A stretch of DNA of 64,000 bases from CAXBDP01 sp964598395. Its GTDB lineage: Bacteria > Bacteroidota > Bacteroidia > Cytophagales > Cyclobacteriaceae. The stretch lies in NCBI GenBank assembly GCA_964598395.1, contig CAZRBW010000004.1, positions 42,026 to 106,025 on the forward strand. The letters are read 5' to 3'. The notes below the pieces were generated by a model. That model made no database searches, was not told the origin of the DNA, and saw only the letters and a list, made by a program, of their open reading frames with translations. A program made the position numbers and the translations under genes. Shown here piece by piece: positions 62,038-64,000 of this stretch (positions within the stretch are counted from its first letter, which is position 1; every line of letters starts with the position of its first letter).

Positions 62038-62889
62038 ATGATATCAATTCAAAATATTAGCTTTTCCTACGGAAAGAAAAAGAGCGTTCTATCAGAGGCT
62101 AATTTGGAAGTGCAAGGAGGGATCATTGGGCTTTTTGGGAAAAACGGTACAGGTAAAAGTACACTGCTATACCTATTGCAGGGTTTGCTCAAGCCCACTG
62201 AAGGTACTGTAAGTGTCTTAGGTCAAGACCCTTTTCGTAGATCAGCCTCATTGCTTGCTAATGTTTATCTGCTTCCTGAGCAATTTACTGTGAGCCCAAA
62301 AATGAGCTTGGAAACATACGTAAATATGATGGCTCCCTTCTATCCAAGCTTCGATATGGAAGCAATGGAAGCACTTTATCCACAAGTGGGACTAGAAAAG
62401 GCCATGAAGCTCGGACAGCTTTCCATGGGAATGCAAAAGATGTTTCTGATAGCATTTGGCCTTTCCACCCGCTGTAAGATTTTGCTTTTTGATGAGCCAA
62501 CCAATGGACTGGATATCCCAAATAAAATGCTTTTTAGAAAGCTACTGATAAAGAATAGCGATCCAGCTCAAACCATCCTCATTTCCACGCATCAAGTGAA
62601 AGATATTGAAGATGTAGTAGAGCATATTCTTATTCTACACGATGGTAAGTTCCTGCTGGATATGGACATGATTCAGCTTTCGGAAAACTATTCATTTGGC
62701 TTCTCCACTGCACTACCAAGCCAGGCATTTTACCACGAAAGACATGGAGGAGGGTTTCACTTTATAAGCCATGCATCGGAACAGCGTAATGGGCAGACGG
62801 CTGTGAATATCGAATTGCTTTTCAATGCCTGCACTCAGTATCAACTGCCTCATTTACAACTAAAAGACGAATACCATGGACAAGTTTAA
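62038..62889 (+). CDS. ABC transporter ATP-binding protein
   Basis: The 283-residue ATPase has Walker A GLFGKNGTGKSTLL, a degenerate signature LSMGMQK, Walker B ILLFDEPTNGLD and the H-loop ISTHQVKD. It is of the YtrB/CcmA type that pairs with an ABC-2 permease. The 3' end overlaps the permease start by 14 bp. The GntR regulator is the third gene of the set, a layout resembling ytr operons in Firmicutes. Confidence 0.92.
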   Translation: MISIQNISFSYGKKKSVLSEANLEVQGGIIGLFGKNGTGKSTLLYLLQGLLKPTEGTVSVLGQDPFRRSASLLANVYLLPEQFTVSPKMSLETYVNMMAPFYPSFDMEAMEALYPQVGLEKAMKLGQLSMGMQKMFLIAFGLSTRCKILLFDEPTNGLDIPNKMLFRKLLIKNSDPAQTILISTHQVKDIEDVVEHILILHDGKFLLDMDMIQLSENYSFGFSTALPSQAFYHERHGGGFHFISHASEQRNGQTAVNIELLFNACTQYQLPHLQLKDEYHGQV

Positions 62890-63721
62890 TTGGTCGCGCG
62901 TAGGATTATTGCTACGAATGGAATGGGTTAAAAACCAAAAATTCTTTGTGGCATTTTGGATATTGGTTTTTGTGGGGATAATTATCGGCACTGGATATAT
63001 GAGAGGAACTATCGGCCGCTATTTGATAACAAGACCTTCAAATGATTTTCTAATGTATTTCTCTCAGTTTGGAGTTATTGCCTGGTTGATTTACGCAAGC
63101 TTTAGCTTCAAGGAATTTCACAAAAAGGAGAGCTCCATTGAATTCCTTTCTTTACCAGCAAATCAATCTGAGAAGTTTACATCAAAGCTGCTCATATACG
63201 TACTTCTATTTCCAATTCTTTATTCCATAGTTTTCTACTTCAGCATTAACACTTCTATCTACTTATGGGATAATTATACACTCTCTTATGTGAAAATGGA
63301 AGATTTTTATAATATAAACAACCCTAATGCAAAGCCATTTAATTACTTGACTTTCGAAGGCGTGTACAAGAGTTTAACAAGAGAAAATTTTTGGTTAATT
63401 GGCCTCACATTATATTCAGGAGTTTTACTTGTGACAGGCTGTTTCAGCCAACTCTCATCTCTTTCATTTGGTAAATTCAACCTCTTTTTAACAGTACTTT
63501 TTTCATTGGTTTACATTGGAATTTGTGCCATCGTGTTAGTGCTTTCATCGCATATTCTATTGCCTGAACAAACTATCGGCTTCGATTTGGCCTTCCAACA
63601 GGACTTTAGAATTTTGGATGATATTCCGATTAGTATAGTTACTCTATATGCTACCCTACTTATGAGCTCTGCGATATTCCTTACTGCTTCATTTTACAAG
63701 CTAAAAGAGAAGGAGGTTTAG
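62876..63721 (+). CDS. ABC-2-type transporter permease
   Basis: The 281-residue membrane protein has about six helices (starting FVAFWILVFVGIIIG). It starts with 14 bp overlap with the ATPase gene and ends 1 bp before the regulator. It lacks other domains; substrate unknown, perhaps a lipid or antibiotic given the GntR control. Confidence 0.8.
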   Translation: MDKFNWSRVGLLLRMEWVKNQKFFVAFWILVFVGIIIGTGYMRGTIGRYLITRPSNDFLMYFSQFGVIAWLIYASFSFKEFHKKESSIEFLSLPANQSEKFTSKLLIYVLLFPILYSIVFYFSINTSIYLWDNYTLSYVKMEDFYNINNPNAKPFNYLTFEGVYKSLTRENFWLIGLTLYSGVLLVTGCFSQLSSLSFGKFNLFLTVLFSLVYIGICAIVLVLSSHILLPEQTIGFDLAFQQDFRILDDIPISIVTLYATLLMSSAIFLTASFYKLKEKEV

Positions 63722-63722
63722 T

Positions 63723-64000
63723 ATGGAATTCAACGATAATAAAAACATTTTTATTCAAATAGGAGAATGGATTATGGATCAGATCATTCAGGGAAAATTA
63801 ATTGCAGGAGAACGAGTTCCATCTGTAAGAGAACTTGCAGAAGAAATGGTGGTAAACCGGAATACAGTAAATAAAACCTTTACAAACCTTCAAGACCAAG
63901 GCATTCTCGAGAACCGTAGAGGTATGGGATATTTTGTGGCTCCTAATGCAGACAGCACCATTAGAGACATCAGAAAACAAATTTTCTTTAATGAGCAATT
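63723..64000 (+). CDS. GntR/YtrA-family regulator, truncated at the window end
   Basis: The first 92 residues carry the GntR winged helix (IFIQIGEWIMDQIIQGKLIAG, then ELAEEMVVNRNTVNKTF, NLQDQGILENRRGMGYFV). The short effector part expected for the YtrA subfamily lies outside the window. It is translated 1 bp after the permease and should repress the operon through the palindrome at 62007-62028. Confidence 0.88.
   Translation, partial: MEFNDNKNIFIQIGEWIMDQIIQGKLIAGERVPSVRELAEEMVVNRNTVNKTFTNLQDQGILENRRGMGYFVAPNADSTIRDIRKQIFFNEQ

Noticed and set aside
1..64000. CRISPR array, prophage, insertion sequence, rRNA or tRNA genes
   Set aside because: No regularly spaced repeats, transposase, phage genes or tRNA/rRNA sequence were recognised anywhere in the window.

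Overview
The window reads as chromosomal DNA of a Bacteroidota bacterium, most likely of the order Cytophagales. It is AT-rich (about 39% GC by eye). It carries the gliding-motility genes gldB, gldD and gldE, Bacteroidota-restricted families (DUF4783, DUF6787, a DUF4105/Lnb-type protein), many lipoproteins, and several exact TAnnTTTG -7 promoter boxes. Shine-Dalgarno sequences are nearly absent. Gene content is almost entirely core. I see no phage, insertion sequence, CRISPR array, rRNA or tRNA. A run of 100 N (57544-57643) is a scaffold gap, so linkage across it is an assembly inference.

Layout. 1-7.9 kb (minus strand): an edge-truncated TPR sensor, an alpha/beta hydrolase, a lipoprotein, a REC-histidine kinase hybrid and a 1263-residue kinase with about eight PAS domains; the last four are packed 4-6 bp apart. 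8-13.5 kb (minus): the mutY-ssb-gldE-gldD-recG operon. 13.6-17.6 kb (plus): HU protein, a TPR protein, a 29-residue basic protein of the AURKAIP1/COX24 type, tandem terminators, RNase G and gldB. 17.6-20.2 kb (minus): glycosyltransferase, nth, and an ECF sigma factor with a small overlapping downstream gene. 20.5-28.4 kb: uvrA, nadC, gpmI, USP and lipoproteins. 28.5-37.6 kb: ABC exporter, OmpA-like protein, Fur-family regulator, NhaD, amino-acid dehydrogenase, AnmK. 37.7-48.3 kb (plus): coaX, an outer-membrane barrel, TPR, lptC, a CNNM/CBS protein, ppiD, DUF493, PCD, rsmI, an Lnt-like membrane protein and an inositol monophosphatase. 48.3-57.5 kb: radical SAM, Lnb-like, recX, tpiA, prmA and a 1560-residue secreted protein. 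57.7-64 kb: plsY, an M20 dipeptidase, dsbD, and a GntR-regulated ABC transporter whose operator overlaps its promoter.

The signal that the genes do not explain is one non-palindromic octamer, GCGGGAGG. I found 38 exact copies by eye, against about 0.4-0.5 expected from base composition. They are split about equally between strands, lie in both orientations relative to coding and in all frames, and all but one are inside genes. This points to a DNA-level function, either a Chi-like recombination signal or an uptake/recognition word, and it is the most interesting observation here.

How the genes fit together: several products concern envelope biogenesis (LptC, PpiD, DsbD, PlsY, Lnb-like, GldB/D/E, OmpA-like). 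A second set concerns genome maintenance (RecG, RecX, Ssb, MutY, Nth, UvrA, HU). The rest is central metabolism (GpmI, TpiA, NadC, CoaX, AnmK, dehydrogenase) and signalling.
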